Positions 19,771 through 28,245 of a DNA stretch of 64,000 bases are shown one piece after another. Below the pieces are notes generated by a model that had not been told where the DNA came from, searched no databases, and saw only the letters and a list, made by a program, of their open reading frames with translations. Position numbers and translations under genes: made by a program. This stretch comes from Neptunomonas phycophila. Its GTDB lineage: Bacteria; Pseudomonadota; Gammaproteobacteria; Pseudomonadales; Balneatricaceae. Numbering within the stretch: position 1 is the first letter of the stretch; every line of letters begins with the position of its first letter. The stretch covers positions 1,302,001-1,366,000 of the forward strand of contig NZ_MRCI01000001.1 of the NCBI RefSeq assembly GCF_001922575.1. The letters are read 5' to 3'.

Positions 19771-21663
19771 ATGTTTTCTGAAACACTAGGCCGCTTGCTT
19801 AAAAGCCCTATAAAAGCATGGTTTCTTTATGCGTTTCCGTGGTGGGCTCTTATTCCCCTAGGGGCGTTTTTATTATTTGATGCCCATTATTCGCGTGAAA
19901 TTAGTGATACCAAACGCTTGCAAGATGAAGTAGTGGATCAAGAGAACAGCTTATTGGAAGTGGCAAGCAATCAGGTTATTCGTAGTACGCTTATTATTCG
20001 CAATAATGCGCAATCTATCATGACGAATAACAATCTGGCCCCAGAGGAGCAGCAAAAACTGTTAAGCCAGAACTTCTTTTCGGTGAGTTCGGCGTACCCT
20101 CAGTATATGCAAATCCGCATTATTCTACCGGATGGAAATGAATGGGTACGCGTTGATAATAATGCACGAGCCAATAATGCTGGAATTATCCGCCACAACC
20201 ACGAAATGCAAAATAAAGCTAAGCGTTATTACGTTATGAAGGGCATGGCGTTGGGCAAAGACGAAGTTTTTATAACCCCCTTTGATCTCAACATGGAAAA
20301 TAATCAGATCGAAATACCTTACAGACCCACTTTGCGCTCGGTAACACAAGTGCGCGATGTTAGTGGCGAAGTGATAGGCCTGTTTGTTTTAAACCTTGAT
20401 GGCAGTTATTTATTTAACCGCGATCAGCGTTCTGAAAATTCCATGGTGATTAATTCGGATGGCTACTGGCTGCTTTCATCAGACATAGAGCAAGATTGGG
20501 GCTTTATGTTTAACCGTTTAAATGACCGCTTCTCGCTTGCGTACCCAGATGTGTGGGAACAAATGAGGCAATCGCATTCAAGCACGGGGCAAATTTTAAA
20601 TGATCAGGGCTTGTGGACCTATAAGCGTCTGGTGGTGGGCAAGCTAGATGAGCTTGTTAAAGAATCGACCGTTATCTATACCGTATCGGTGGTTACGCAC
20701 TTAGCTGAGTTGCGCAAAGAGTTGATATGGCGTTATAGCCTGATAGCGTTAGTCATATTAATTGCCGTCACGTTTTTGGCCTTTGCGCTTGCAAAAGCCA
20801 CCACTGCCTTGGATAAAAAATCGAAAGAGCTAAACGCCAGCAATAAAGAGCTTGAGCGTGTTATTGAGCAGTTACAGTTATCAAAAGAAGAGCTGATTAG
20901 AACGGAAAAGCTGTCATCGTTAGGCTTATTGGTGGCGGGAATTGCTCATGAGCTTAATACGCCCATTGGCTCGGCTATGCTGACATTTAGATCAATGCGA
21001 GAGCGGCTGGCGGAGATGTTGCACTTATTTAACAGCGGAGCCATGAAGCGCTCTGATCTAGATCGCTTTTTGCATCAACAAAACGAAGGGTTAGACCTAG
21101 CCAACGAAGGGTTAAACCGAGCAGGTCTGCTGATTCAGCAATTTAAACAAGTAGCCTCCGACCGTGCTAATGCGACCTGTCATCGTTTTGATTTGGCTGA
21201 GGAAGTCGAAAAAATCAGTGCCCTCATGAAAAATCAAATTCATCATTCACCGCATCAGCTCATACTCAATATTCCACCCAATATTAAAATGGTGAGCTAC
21301 CCAGGTCCGCTTGGGCAGGTGATACAAAATCTGATTCAAAACTCGCTAGTACATGCATTTGATGACGGCATGAGCGGTGTTATTGAAGTCACCGCTACGC
21401 CTCCTGTGAACGGGTTTGTCGACCTCCTCGTGACCGATAACGGAGGAGGGATACCGACAGAGCACCTTAAAACGATATTTGATCCCTTCTTTACCACAAA
21501 GCGTAACCAAGGTGGTACAGGGTTAGGGTTGCACATAGTGCACAATATTGTTCATGGAGTGCTAGGTGGCACAATACGCGTAGAAAAGGGCGTGAATGGT
21601 GTTGGAACTCGGCTAGTGCTGCATCTTCCGTTGAATAACGAGGGGGGAGCGGTTGCGTCGTAA
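19771..21663 (+). CDS. Membrane sensor histidine kinase
   Basis: 630-aa kinase. Transmembrane helices near residues 22-40 and 330-352 flank a large periplasmic sensor (about 45-325, Cache-like by layout). A coiled coil leads to a HisKA-type H box with IAHELNTPIGS, then an HATPase domain with N box (QNLIQNSLVHA), G1 DNGGGIP and G2 GGTGLGL. No receiver is attached. It sits directly downstream of the REC-EAL gene, suggesting a two-component pair that lowers cyclic di-GMP in response to a periplasmic cue. An earlier TTG start at 19744 would overlap the upstream gene. Confidence 0.92.
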   Translation: MFSETLGRLLKSPIKAWFLYAFPWWALIPLGAFLLFDAHYSREISDTKRLQDEVVDQENSLLEVASNQVIRSTLIIRNNAQSIMTNNNLAPEEQQKLLSQNFFSVSSAYPQYMQIRIILPDGNEWVRVDNNARANNAGIIRHNHEMQNKAKRYYVMKGMALGKDEVFITPFDLNMENNQIEIPYRPTLRSVTQVRDVSGEVIGLFVLNLDGSYLFNRDQRSENSMVINSDGYWLLSSDIEQDWGFMFNRLNDRFSLAYPDVWEQMRQSHSSTGQILNDQGLWTYKRLVVGKLDELVKESTVIYTVSVVTHLAELRKELIWRYSLIALVILIAVTFLAFALAKATTALDKKSKELNASNKELERVIEQLQLSKEELIRTEKLSSLGLLVAGIAHELNTPIGSAMLTFRSMRERLAEMLHLFNSGAMKRSDLDRFLHQQNEGLDLANEGLNRAGLLIQQFKQVASDRANATCHRFDLAEEVEKISALMKNQIHHSPHQLILNIPPNIKMVSYPGPLGQVIQNLIQNSLVHAFDDGMSGVIEVTATPPVNGFVDLLVTDNGGGIPTEHLKTIFDPFFTTKRNQGGTGLGLHIVHNIVHGVLGGTIRVEKGVNGVGTRLVLHLPLNNEGGAVAS

Positions 21664-21696
21664 TGTCAGGTGTATCTAATACAGTTGCTGACATTA
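21661..21696. terminator. Inverted repeat between kinase gene and folE
   Basis: TAATGTCAG at 21661-21669, including the kinase stop codon, is complementary to CTGACATTA at 21688-21696. It sits between two converging genes and may stop transcription from one or both sides. No good T-run is present. Confidence 0.3.
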
Positions 21697-21712
21697 CGAG
21701 CCTTAAATATCG

Positions 21713-22255
21713 CTAATTAAGTAATGATAGAAACTCAGCACGGGTTTCTGGTTTGCTGCGGAATGTACCAAGCATCATGGAGGTTTTCATCGAGCCGTTT
21801 TGCTTCTCTACACCACGCATCATCATACACATATGCTTTGCTTCGATAACAACGCCTACACCTTTGGCTCCTGTGACCGACATAATAGCCTCGGCGATTT
21901 GTTGGGTCATGTTCTCTTGGATCTGTAAACGGCGAGCATACATATCAACAATGCGCGCAATTTTAGACAAGCCAAGCACTTTACCATCGGGGATGTAAGC
22001 GACATGTGCTTTACCAATAAAAGGTAGCATATGGTGTTCGCACAAAGAGTACAGCTCGATATCTTTTACCAATACCATCTCACTGTTGTCAGACTCAAAA
22101 AGGGCGTTGTTTACGACTTCATCAAGGTTTTGTTTATAGCCTTTTGTTAAATAAGCCATCGCTTTTGCCGCGCGGGCAGGCGTATCTAACAAACCATCGC
22201 GGTTAAGATCCTCGCCGACTTGCTCAATAATGGTGGCGTATGCTTTTTCCATCAC
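21713..22255 (-). CDS. folE: GTP cyclohydrolase I
   Basis: Converts GTP to 7,8-dihydroneopterin triphosphate, the first step of tetrahydrofolate synthesis. 180 aa. Zinc ligands appear in SLCEHHMLP and later in [10 protein letters not shown]; the substrate region includes [11 protein letters not shown]. The gene stands alone on the minus strand, 66 bases upstream (by coordinate) of smrB on the same strand. Confidence 0.96.
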   Translation of the reverse strand: MMEKAYATIIEQVGEDLNRDGLLDTPARAAKAMAYLTKGYKQNLDEVVNNALFESDNSEMVLVKDIELYSLCEHHMLPFIGKAHVAYIPDGKVLGLSKIARIVDMYARRLQIQENMTQQIAEAIMSVTGAKGVGVVIEAKHMCMMMRGVEKQNGSMKTSMMLGTFRSKPETRAEFLSLLN

Positions 22256-22321
22256 GAGTGTATCCCCAGTTGGTAAAAAAGGGCGCTACGTTACGTTAAC
22301 GTTACGCGTTCGTAAAGTGCA

Positions 22322-22942
22322 TTATGACTTGCTTTGACGCAGAAGCACATACAAAGCACCCGTGCCGCCGTCTCGCGCTTGTGCGGATGCAAAAGCCAAC
22401 ACCTGCGGGAGCTGTCTAAGCCAATCATTAACATACGATTTAAGCACGGGCTGCTTACCCGCTTGGCTGTATGCCTTACCATGAACCACAATCACACAGC
22501 GTAAGCCTTCAAAAGTAGAATCGCGAATAAACTTGCTCAACTCGTCTCGCGCTTCGTCGACAGTCATTCCGTGTAGATCTATACCCGCCTCCCAGGGGAT
22601 ATGGCCCTTACGGAGACGTTTGAGCTTAGCAATTTGGATGCCGGAGGTAGCAAAGATCAACTCTTCGTCAGATTCAACAATCTCGACGACCTCGCTGGAT
22701 AAGCCATCAATGACTTTGTCTTGTTCTTGAACCGCTTGCGCACGCAAATATGCTAGATCCGTGCGTTTACGTAACCGTTTAGTGTTCGCCTTGGCGACTT
22801 TGTCATGCTTAATGGGCGTAACATCACTCATAAGATCCAAAAAACTAGGACCACTATCGGTGTTGGTAGACGCGTCTGGCGAGCCTACGGGCGAGTTTGC
22901 GGGCGAAAACCGCTTATTAGATGAGTTTTGATCGTCAGACAT
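22322..22942 (-). CDS. smrB: Smr-domain endonuclease, SmrB-like
   Basis: 206-aa protein with a charged N-terminal region and a C-terminal Smr domain (about 120-203) carrying DLHGMTVDEA and VVHGKA, then GGTGALYVLL. In E. coli SmrB cleaves mRNA between collided ribosomes, and its gene is also next to prmB. Divergent and slightly overlapping reading frames with prmB support the same context here. The second loop reads HGKA instead of the more usual HGxG. Confidence 0.86.
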   Translation of the reverse strand: MSDDQNSSNKRFSPANSPVGSPDASTNTDSGPSFLDLMSDVTPIKHDKVAKANTKRLRKRTDLAYLRAQAVQEQDKVIDGLSSEVVEIVESDEELIFATSGIQIAKLKRLRKGHIPWEAGIDLHGMTVDEARDELSKFIRDSTFEGLRCVIVVHGKAYSQAGKQPVLKSYVNDWLRQLPQVLAFASAQARDGGTGALYVLLRQSKS

Positions 22943-23011
22943 AGCGCCAATTGTATGAATTCATTAAACTGTCAGGCCTTTTATAGCCGGCTGGGTATTA
23001 TCCCGATTCTC

Positions 23012-23929
23012 ATGATGATAGATCAAGCAAACATTGCATCCCAATTACACACCTTGCGCGATTACGTTCGTTGGACTTGCAGTTTAATGAATCAACACAA
23101 GGTCTTTTTAGGTCATGGCCATGTATCCACGTGGGATGAGTCCGTGCAGCTAGTGCTGGCGGCAGTTCATTTACCTTGGAATGCCGATCCAGCCGTCATG
23201 GACTCGCGTGTGCTTGATACCGAAAAAACAACCATCATTGATTACGTGCGCCAGCGCGTAGAAGAACGTCGCCCTTTGCCTTACATCACAGGTGAAGCGT
23301 GGTTTATGCAAATGCCGTTTCGTGTAGATGAGCGGGTGTTAATACCACGTTCGCCCATTGCACAGCTCATCGAAACCGAGTTTTCTCCTTTTCTGCGCCC
23401 TGGCCCCGTCGAGCGCATAATGGATTTGTGCACAGGCAGCGGTTGTATTGGTATTGCCTGCGCTTACGCGTTTGAAGATGCAGAAGTGGACTTGGTCGAG
23501 ATATCCTCAGATGCCTTGGAGGTTGCTCGCCTTAACATTGCTGATCATGAGCTAGAAGAGCGTGTTCAAGCCATCGAAAGTGATTTATTTACCAGTGTAA
23601 AAGGCCAGCAGTACGATTTAATCGTCTCTAACCCACCTTATGTTGATCATGCTGACTTTACCAGCATGCCTAAAGAGTACCAGCACGAGCCAGAACTAGC
23701 GCTCACATCGGGTAATGATGGCTTGGATATAACCCGCCAGATTCTTCGCGAAGCCTGCGATTATTTACATGACGGAGGTTTGCTGGTGGTAGAAGTGGGC
23801 AACAGCGAAGTCCATTTAATGGAGCAGTTCCCCCACGTGCCTCTCACTTGGGTTGAATTACCTATGGGTGGTAATGGCGTATTTGTCATTACAAAAGAAG
23901 AATTAGCGCAATATCGCGACGAATTCTGA
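23012..23929 (+). CDS. prmB: Ribosomal protein L3 glutamine N5-methyltransferase
   Basis: 305-aa SAM-dependent methyltransferase. It has the SAM loop DLCTGSGCIGIA and the catalytic NPPY motif in IVSNPPYVD. The helical N-terminal domain with LPYITGEAWF identifies the HemK/PrmB group, and the smrB neighbour favours PrmB over PrmC. Starts at 23012 and 23015 are both ATG; the longer frame to 22928 would overlap smrB. aroC follows 59 bases downstream, as in many gammaproteobacteria. Confidence 0.92.
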   Translation: MMIDQANIASQLHTLRDYVRWTCSLMNQHKVFLGHGHVSTWDESVQLVLAAVHLPWNADPAVMDSRVLDTEKTTIIDYVRQRVEERRPLPYITGEAWFMQMPFRVDERVLIPRSPIAQLIETEFSPFLRPGPVERIMDLCTGSGCIGIACAYAFEDAEVDLVEISSDALEVARLNIADHELEERVQAIESDLFTSVKGQQYDLIVSNPPYVDHADFTSMPKEYQHEPELALTSGNDGLDITRQILREACDYLHDGGLLVVEVGNSEVHLMEQFPHVPLTWVELPMGGNGVFVITKEELAQYRDEF

Positions 23930-23988
23930 CAATCACAGTATAATCACGCACCGGTATAGCACGCGAATAACGAAAGAGAAGGTAAACG

Positions 23989-25083
23989 ATGTCGGGTAAC
24001 AGTTACGGTAAGCTTTTCACCATCACCACCTTTGGCGAAAGCCATGGCCCCGCTTTAGGCTGCATCATAGATGGATGCCCTCCGGGTATCGAAATCAGCG
24101 AAGCCGATCTACAGCGCGATCTTGATCGACGCAAACCCGGCACCTCACGCCATACAACACAACGCCGTGAAGCCGACGTCGTCAAAATTTTATCTGGCGT
24201 CTTCGAAGGTAAAACCACCGGTACATCGATTGGTTTATTGATAGAAAACACCGACCAACGCTCAAAAGATTACACCAATATCGCCGAAACTTTCCGCCCT
24301 GCGCATGCCGATTATGTCTACACACACAAATACGGCTTCCGTGACTATCGAGGGGGTGGCCGCTCCTCCGCACGCGAAACAGCCATGCGTGTAGCCGCAG
24401 GAGGCATTGCTAAAAAATATTTAGCCAGCAAAGGCGTCACTATCCGTGGGTATTTATCACAACTTGGCCCGCTTAAAGTCGATATGAACAAATTTGACTG
24501 GGCACACGTTAACGAAAACCCGTTCTTCTCGCCTGACGCCGATATCGTTGCCGAGATGGAAACCTACATGGACGCGCTACGCAAAGAAGGCGACTCCATA
24601 GGCGCTAAAATCTCCGTCTGTGCCGAAGGCGTACCCGTGGGCTTAGGCGAACCGATTTTCGACCGCTTAGATGCCGAACTCGCTCACGCCCTTATGAGCA
24701 TTAACGCCGTAAAAGGCGTAGAAATAGGCGACGGCTTTGCCGTAGTAGAGCAAAAAGGCACCGAGCACCGTGATGAAATGACCCCAGAAGGTTTTTGCTC
24801 AAACCACGCAGGCGGCATCTTAGGTGGCATCTCTACTGGCCAAGCCATCACCGCCAGTATCGCACTTAAGCCAACCTCTAGCCTGCGCATCCCCGGCCGT
24901 AGTATTAACACCAAGGGTGAGCAAATCGAAGTCATCACCAAAGGCCGCCACGACCCATGCGTTGGTATTCGCGCCACACCTATCGCCGAAGCCATGATGG
25001 CCATCGTGCTAATGGATCATTACCTACGCCACCGTGCACAAAATGCCGATGTGGCGTGTGACACGCCAGTGTTGAAAGGGTAG
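23989..25083 (+). CDS. aroC: Chorismate synthase
   Basis: Converts EPSP to chorismate using reduced FMN, the last step of the shikimate pathway. 364 aa with the signatures GESHGPALG (residues about 14-22), [11 protein letters not shown], and the C-terminal [20 protein letters not shown] precedes the ATG. A strong intrinsic terminator follows at 25116-25139, after which the integron begins. Confidence 0.98.
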   Translation: MSGNSYGKLFTITTFGESHGPALGCIIDGCPPGIEISEADLQRDLDRRKPGTSRHTTQRREADVVKILSGVFEGKTTGTSIGLLIENTDQRSKDYTNIAETFRPAHADYVYTHKYGFRDYRGGGRSSARETAMRVAAGGIAKKYLASKGVTIRGYLSQLGPLKVDMNKFDWAHVNENPFFSPDADIVAEMETYMDALRKEGDSIGAKISVCAEGVPVGLGEPIFDRLDAELAHALMSINAVKGVEIGDGFAVVEQKGTEHRDEMTPEGFCSNHAGGILGGISTGQAITASIALKPTSSLRIPGRSINTKGEQIEVITKGRHDPCVGIRATPIAEAMMAIVLMDHYLRHRAQNADVACDTPVLKG

Positions 25084-25115
25084 GTTACTTGTAAGGTAAT
25101 AAAGATGAATTGAGA

Positions 25116-25139
25116 GGGAGCTGATTAGCTCCCTTTTTT
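25116..25139 (+). terminator. aroC intrinsic terminator
   Basis: GGGAGCT (25116-25122), loop GATT, AGCTCCC (25127-25133), then six T residues. A textbook rho-independent terminator 33 bases after the aroC stop. It also marks the boundary between chromosome backbone and the integron integrase remnant. Confidence 0.9.
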
Positions 25140-25143
25140 GTGG

Positions 25144-25487
25144 CTAAAATAATGCATCTAGAGGGCTAGCCGTACCTGCAAAATGCTGACCTAAAACATG
25201 AGTATAAATTTGAGTCGTCTTTACGTCGCTATGCCCTAATAGCTCTTGTACCGTTCTAATGTCCCGGCCAGATTGCAGTAGGTGAGTGGCAAAGGAGTGC
25301 CTAAACGTATGGCAAGATGACTTAAAAATGCCGTCACTTCTTGAGCAGCCATTGAAGAAGGATGTTTAAGTTTGTGGAATACAATGTACTGTTTAATCCA
25401 GTAAATATACGTTTTTTCAGTGCGTAAACTGTAACCACGCGCACGCATGGATTGACGAATAGTGTTAAGAAAAGGGCTTGTTTTCAT
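25144..25487 (-). pseudogene. intI: Integron integrase, internally deleted and frameshifted
   Basis: The first 59 codons (MKTSPFLNTIRQSM... to FLSHLA) match the N-terminal core-binding domain of IntI tyrosine recombinases. From base 25314, in another frame, 56 codons encode the C-terminus: [29 protein letters not shown], ending in TAG at 25144-25146. The C-terminal part keeps the catalytic HxxR, H and Y of the family. About 200 central residues are gone, including the first catalytic arginine and the IntI-specific insert helix, so no active enzyme can be made. The gene is oriented away from the cassettes, as usual. Confidence 0.95.
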
Positions 25488-25520
25488 CCGGCTCTCCTTG
25501 TGGATAAAAAATTAATAAAG

Positions 25521-25536
25521 CTGTTTATTTATACAG
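25521..25536. promoter_or_regulatory. LexA box of the integrase gene
   Basis: CTGT-TTATTTAT-ACAG, a perfect LexA site, 33 bases upstream of the intI start codon. SOS control of intI is established for other integrons. The site has been kept although the integrase reading frame is destroyed. Confidence 0.88.
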
Positions 25537-25598
25537 TATATTTTTATTGTGTCAAAAAATGTGCGTGTTTATCTGCTTAGCCTTGCTCAAATTGATAT

Positions 25599-25626
25599 TG
25601 GACAAAAGTGAAAAAGCTTACATAAT
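25599..25626 (+). promoter_or_regulatory. Candidate cassette promoter (Pc)
   Basis: TGGACA (25599-25604), a 16-base spacer and CATAAT (25621-25626) form a sigma70-like promoter with one mismatch per hexamer, directed toward the cassettes. Its position between intI and attI suits a cassette promoter. No transcription data. Confidence 0.45.
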
Positions 25627-25651
25627 CAGTTAGATACGTTTATCCACAAGG

Positions 25652-25816
25652 ATGATAACGCGCAAGGTCAAGAATGATAATGCGCATGCGCGTTTACAGG
25701 GAGCTGTGTCTTTTGAAAAATCCAATTAAATTATTATTTAACAATATATTAGATATCATTTCTGACTTTACAGTCAGGGTTGTAAGCGCGCATGCGCATG
25801 AATAAAACTGTTAGAG
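25652..25816 (+). other. attI region and first-cassette junction
   Basis: GTTAGAG at 25810-25816 is the insertion core; recombination is expected between G25810 and T25811. It is the exact reverse complement of the CTCTAAC that opens the attC of cassette 1. Upstream lie a 13-bp direct repeat with one mismatch (ATGATAACGCGCA 25652-25664, ATGATAATGCGCA 25674-25686) and a 12-bp inverted pair (TGCGCATGCGCG 25681-25692, CGCGCATGCGCA 25787-25798). These may be integrase-binding repeats; the outer limit of attI is a guess. Confidence 0.65.
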
Positions 25817-25836
25817 CTCAAATATAAGGAATCTAA

Positions 25837-26430
25837 ATGGCGGATACAAAAACAAATAGAAGTATGTTGTTTGCATTTGCAAGCGGCATACTTATTCCAT
25901 TAGTGGCAGTTGCAATACCTTATTTGATTGACCTTAGACAAGAATCTGAGGAGCTAATCTTCAGGTTTGAAGGCCCTATTGAGGTGGAAAATACTAAAGC
26001 GTTTTCTATTTCTGTAAGAAATGAAGGCAAAAAACTGGAAGAAAGTATTGAGATTCAACTTCCAGACAAGCTTGAAGAGAATTATAAAATTAGTACAACC
26101 TCCCCTTATGAACTCGAACAAGCTAAAGATTTTAGTGTTCTAAAATTGGGGGACTTGAGGCCAGAAGAAGAATTTCAAGTTTCTATATTAGTTGATGATT
26201 CGACCTATTTTTTACATTTATACTCTTTGGAAAAAATGAAAGTGCGGTCTAAAGATCAATTAGCAAAACTAGATGAGCCAAATGAAATGATGGAATTCTT
26301 TTATATGGCAGGCTTTTGGGGATTCATTCTTTTGTTTTTACTATCAATTTTTGCTGGCATTTATCAAGAGTTCTTTGAATCTAAAGAGGCAAAAGAAAAG
26401 CGGTTAATGAAAGAGCTGGAAAAGCTCTAA
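25837..26430 (+). CDS. Cassette 1: two-span membrane protein, unknown
   Basis: 197-aa protein. Transmembrane helices at about residues 10-30 and 153-175 flank a soluble domain of about 115 residues with beta-rich, CARDB-like spacing (FSISVRNEGKKLEE). The C-terminus is highly charged (KEAKEKRLMKELEKL). No known family recognised. The stop codon TAA lies inside the attC core site, typical of cassettes. AAGGA precedes the ATG. First in the array, so best placed for expression from an attI promoter. Confidence 0.75.
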   Translation: MADTKTNRSMLFAFASGILIPLVAVAIPYLIDLRQESEELIFRFEGPIEVENTKAFSISVRNEGKKLEESIEIQLPDKLEENYKISTTSPYELEQAKDFSVLKLGDLRPEEEFQVSILVDDSTYFLHLYSLEKMKVRSKDQLAKLDEPNEMMEFFYMAGFWGFILLFLLSIFAGIYQEFFESKEAKEKRLMKELEKL

Positions 26431-26498
26431 CAAATCAATCAACTTCGCGCCTTCGGCGCCGGACGCAGCAAAGCTGCGCCGGTTATTGAGGCGTTAAA
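26425..26498 (+). repeat. attC 1
   Basis: 74-bp site from CTCTAAC (26425-26431) to GTTAAAC (26492-26498). The inner GCGCC-TTC-GGCGC and CAGCAAAGCTG segments can fold. CTCTAAC is the reverse complement of the attI-junction GTTAGAG. Confidence 0.88.
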
Positions 26499-26503
26499 CG
26501 AAA

Positions 26504-26962
26504 ATGAGCATCAAGCATTTACTACTAACAATAACGATTACCTGGAGCCTTATAAGTATGGCCGATGAGGCAATGATTTATGCCGAAACAGAGTTCACTG
26601 TTGGAGTAAATACTACTCTTGAAAGTGGGTCACCTAAGAATAGATACATGGTAGTGTTCGAGGATGACGGAGATACTGGATATTTATACGGATTAGATAG
26701 AGGCCGAGATGGTAACCCCATTCTCGATGCCCTCCATATTTATAATGTCGTCAATGTCACTGACAAACATCTTCCCTCGGAAGCACAAATAGTGTGGTCA
26801 GGAGACGGGAACAAGGCTCTATTACTAATAAACGGCTACCCTCATGCGGCCTTCGACTTTGTTGCTAAAAGAGGCTATTGTCGAACCAACTTTCCACCTC
26901 CAGACAAAAAATGGACAAAGTACAGTCATGAGTGGAGCGATGATGTTCTTGCATTGTTCTGA
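26504..26962 (+). CDS. Cassette 2: DUF2251-like protein
   Basis: 152-aa protein. The N-terminal hydrophobic segment (residues 5-20) may act as a signal or anchor. The core VVFEDDGDTGYLYGLD and ILDALHIYNV resembles DUF2251, a small family of unknown function. It starts 11 bases into the cassette and is followed by attC 2. Family call is from memory of the motif. Confidence 0.7.
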   Translation: MSIKHLLLTITITWSLISMADEAMIYAETEFTVGVNTTLESGSPKNRYMVVFEDDGDTGYLYGLDRGRDGNPILDALHIYNVVNVTDKHLPSEAQIVWSGDGNKALLLINGYPHAAFDFVAKRGYCRTNFPPPDKKWTKYSHEWSDDVLALF

Positions 26963-26968
26963 GTCCGC

Positions 26969-27045
26969 GTTTAACAAGGCCAGCCAGAGGGACCAAAAAA
27001 CGCCGCTTCGCTCTGGTTTTTCGGCCCCTGCTGGCGGCGTTAGGC
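26969..27045 (+). repeat. attC 2
   Basis: 77-bp site from GTTTAAC (26969-26975) to GTTAGGC (27039-27045). The opening 7-mer is the exact reverse complement of the cassette start GTTAAAC at 26492. Internal CCAGAGGGACC... and GCTCTGG arms pair imperfectly. Confidence 0.88.
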
Positions 27046-27052
27046 GCTAATC

Positions 27053-27640
27053 ATGGATTCGAGTTTGAAACTATTTTTCAGCGGAGTGGCAATAGTTATT
27101 ACGTTTGTCGCTTTCGTGCCTTATATCCGTTCAATATTGGCAGGTGTTACAAAGCCTCATGTATTTTCCTGGGTGATTTGGGGTACCACAACTGTTATTG
27201 TCTTTTTTGCACAACTTGAAGCCAAAGGTGGCATAGGTGCATGGCCTATCGGAGTGTCCGGTGCTATCACAGTATTCATTGCTGCATTGGCATTTATTAA
27301 ACGTTCAGATAATTCCATAACTAAAACTGATTGGCTATTTTTCTTATCGGCGCTTGCGTCATTGCCGTTTTGGTATTTCACCTCTGATCCATTATGGGCG
27401 GTAGTGGTTCTTACTGCCGTTGACCTGCTTGGTTTTGGCCCCACTATCCGGAAAGCTTATGATTTTCCCCACGAGGAAAACATTCCTTTTTTTCTGCTGT
27501 TTACGGCAAGAAATACTTTCGCGTTATTGGCACTAGAGCATTATTCTGTAGCAACGGCTTTATTTCCTTTATCAGTTAGTAGTGCTTGTTTGTTTTTGCT
27601 TTTTATAGTCAGTTACAGGCGTAAAGTGGTATGCGCCTAA
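27053..27640 (+). CDS. Cassette 3: multispan membrane protein
   Basis: 195-aa protein with about seven hydrophobic helices covering nearly its whole length. The first helix pair contains AFVPYIRSILAGVTKPHVFSWVIWG, reminiscent of PQ-loop or SemiSWEET-like transporters, but this is a weak resemblance. Its stop codon is inside the attC opening core. Substrate and role unknown. Confidence 0.72.
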   Translation: MDSSLKLFFSGVAIVITFVAFVPYIRSILAGVTKPHVFSWVIWGTTTVIVFFAQLEAKGGIGAWPIGVSGAITVFIAALAFIKRSDNSITKTDWLFFLSALASLPFWYFTSDPLWAVVVLTAVDLLGFGPTIRKAYDFPHEENIPFFLLFTARNTFALLALEHYSVATALFPLSVSSACLFLLFIVSYRRKVVCA

Positions 27641-27733
27641 CAAGTTGCTCAAGTACACTCCGTCCGCAAAAGAGGCGGCCTCCGCGGGACAGCCTACACT
27701 GCGTTTCGGTTGCCCCTTAGCAAGGTGTTATAT
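27635..27733 (+). repeat. attC 3
   Basis: 99-bp site from GCCTAAC (27635-27641) to GTTATAT (27727-27733); GCCTAAC is the exact reverse complement of GTTAGGC at 27039. GTCCGC and GCGGGAC inner arms are visible. Confidence 0.87.
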
Positions 27734-27747
27734 TTTACGGAGGTAGC

Positions 27748-28116
27748 ATGCAAAGGAGAAACATAGTCATACTAAGTACTATCGGAATAGCTTTAATAAT
27801 AAGCTTGATAGCTGCTCTAAATTTTTCGGTAAAAATTGATCATCGAAAAAAAATGGCAATAGATCTTATAAGTAACCCTGATGGGAGCCTCAACTATAAA
27901 TATCTAGAAAACTTACTCAATGAAAAATACATGTCAGGTGTCGGTTTTAAAGGTATTGTCGAGTTTGTTACTAATTATGGCGGTACTTGTACAGAGAAAG
28001 GTTGCAGGTTGCCAGTTGTTGGAACTTTCTGTTTCATTGAAAACGCTATAATTTCGTTGCATGACACGGGTAATTATAAAATGGTAAAAGTAGAGGGGCG
28101 CCCCGATGGGTGCTAA
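27748..28116 (+). CDS. Cassette 4: membrane-anchored or exported protein
   Basis: 122-aa protein. One N-terminal hydrophobic helix (residues 6-27) precedes a soluble domain with four cysteines (TCTEKGC, TFC, DGC-end), which could form disulfides outside the membrane. GGAGG lies 6 bases before the ATG, an excellent ribosome site. No family recognised. Confidence 0.7.
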   Translation: MQRRNIVILSTIGIALIISLIAALNFSVKIDHRKKMAIDLISNPDGSLNYKYLENLLNEKYMSGVGFKGIVEFVTNYGGTCTEKGCRLPVVGTFCFIENAIISLHDTGNYKMVKVEGRPDGC

Positions 28117-28119
28117 AAA

Positions 28120-28230
28120 ATATAACAAAAAGCTCAACCACCGTTACAGCTGCAATAACACGCGGCTTCCACTGGACAGCTTTTCCGGCGCTTCGCTTCT
28201 CCAAAGCTGCCGGTTAGCTCAGCGTTAAAT
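28120..28230 (+). repeat. attC 4
   Basis: 111-bp site from ATATAAC (28120-28126) to GTTAAAT (28224-28230). The opening core is the exact reverse complement of GTTATAT at 27727. Inner arms GGACAGCTTTTCCGG and CCAAAGCTGCCGG are visible. Confidence 0.87.
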
Positions 28231-28245
28231 GCCCAAGAGGGAATC

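Noticed and set aside
25236-25487. 83-aa minus-strand reading frame as an intact hypothetical gene
   Set aside because: After residue 59 it reads the integrase C-terminal region in the wrong frame; it is the 5' part of the intI pseudogene.
25681-25798. Inverted repeats as ends of an insertion sequence
   Set aside because: The ~95 bp between them hold no transposase and no target duplication is visible.
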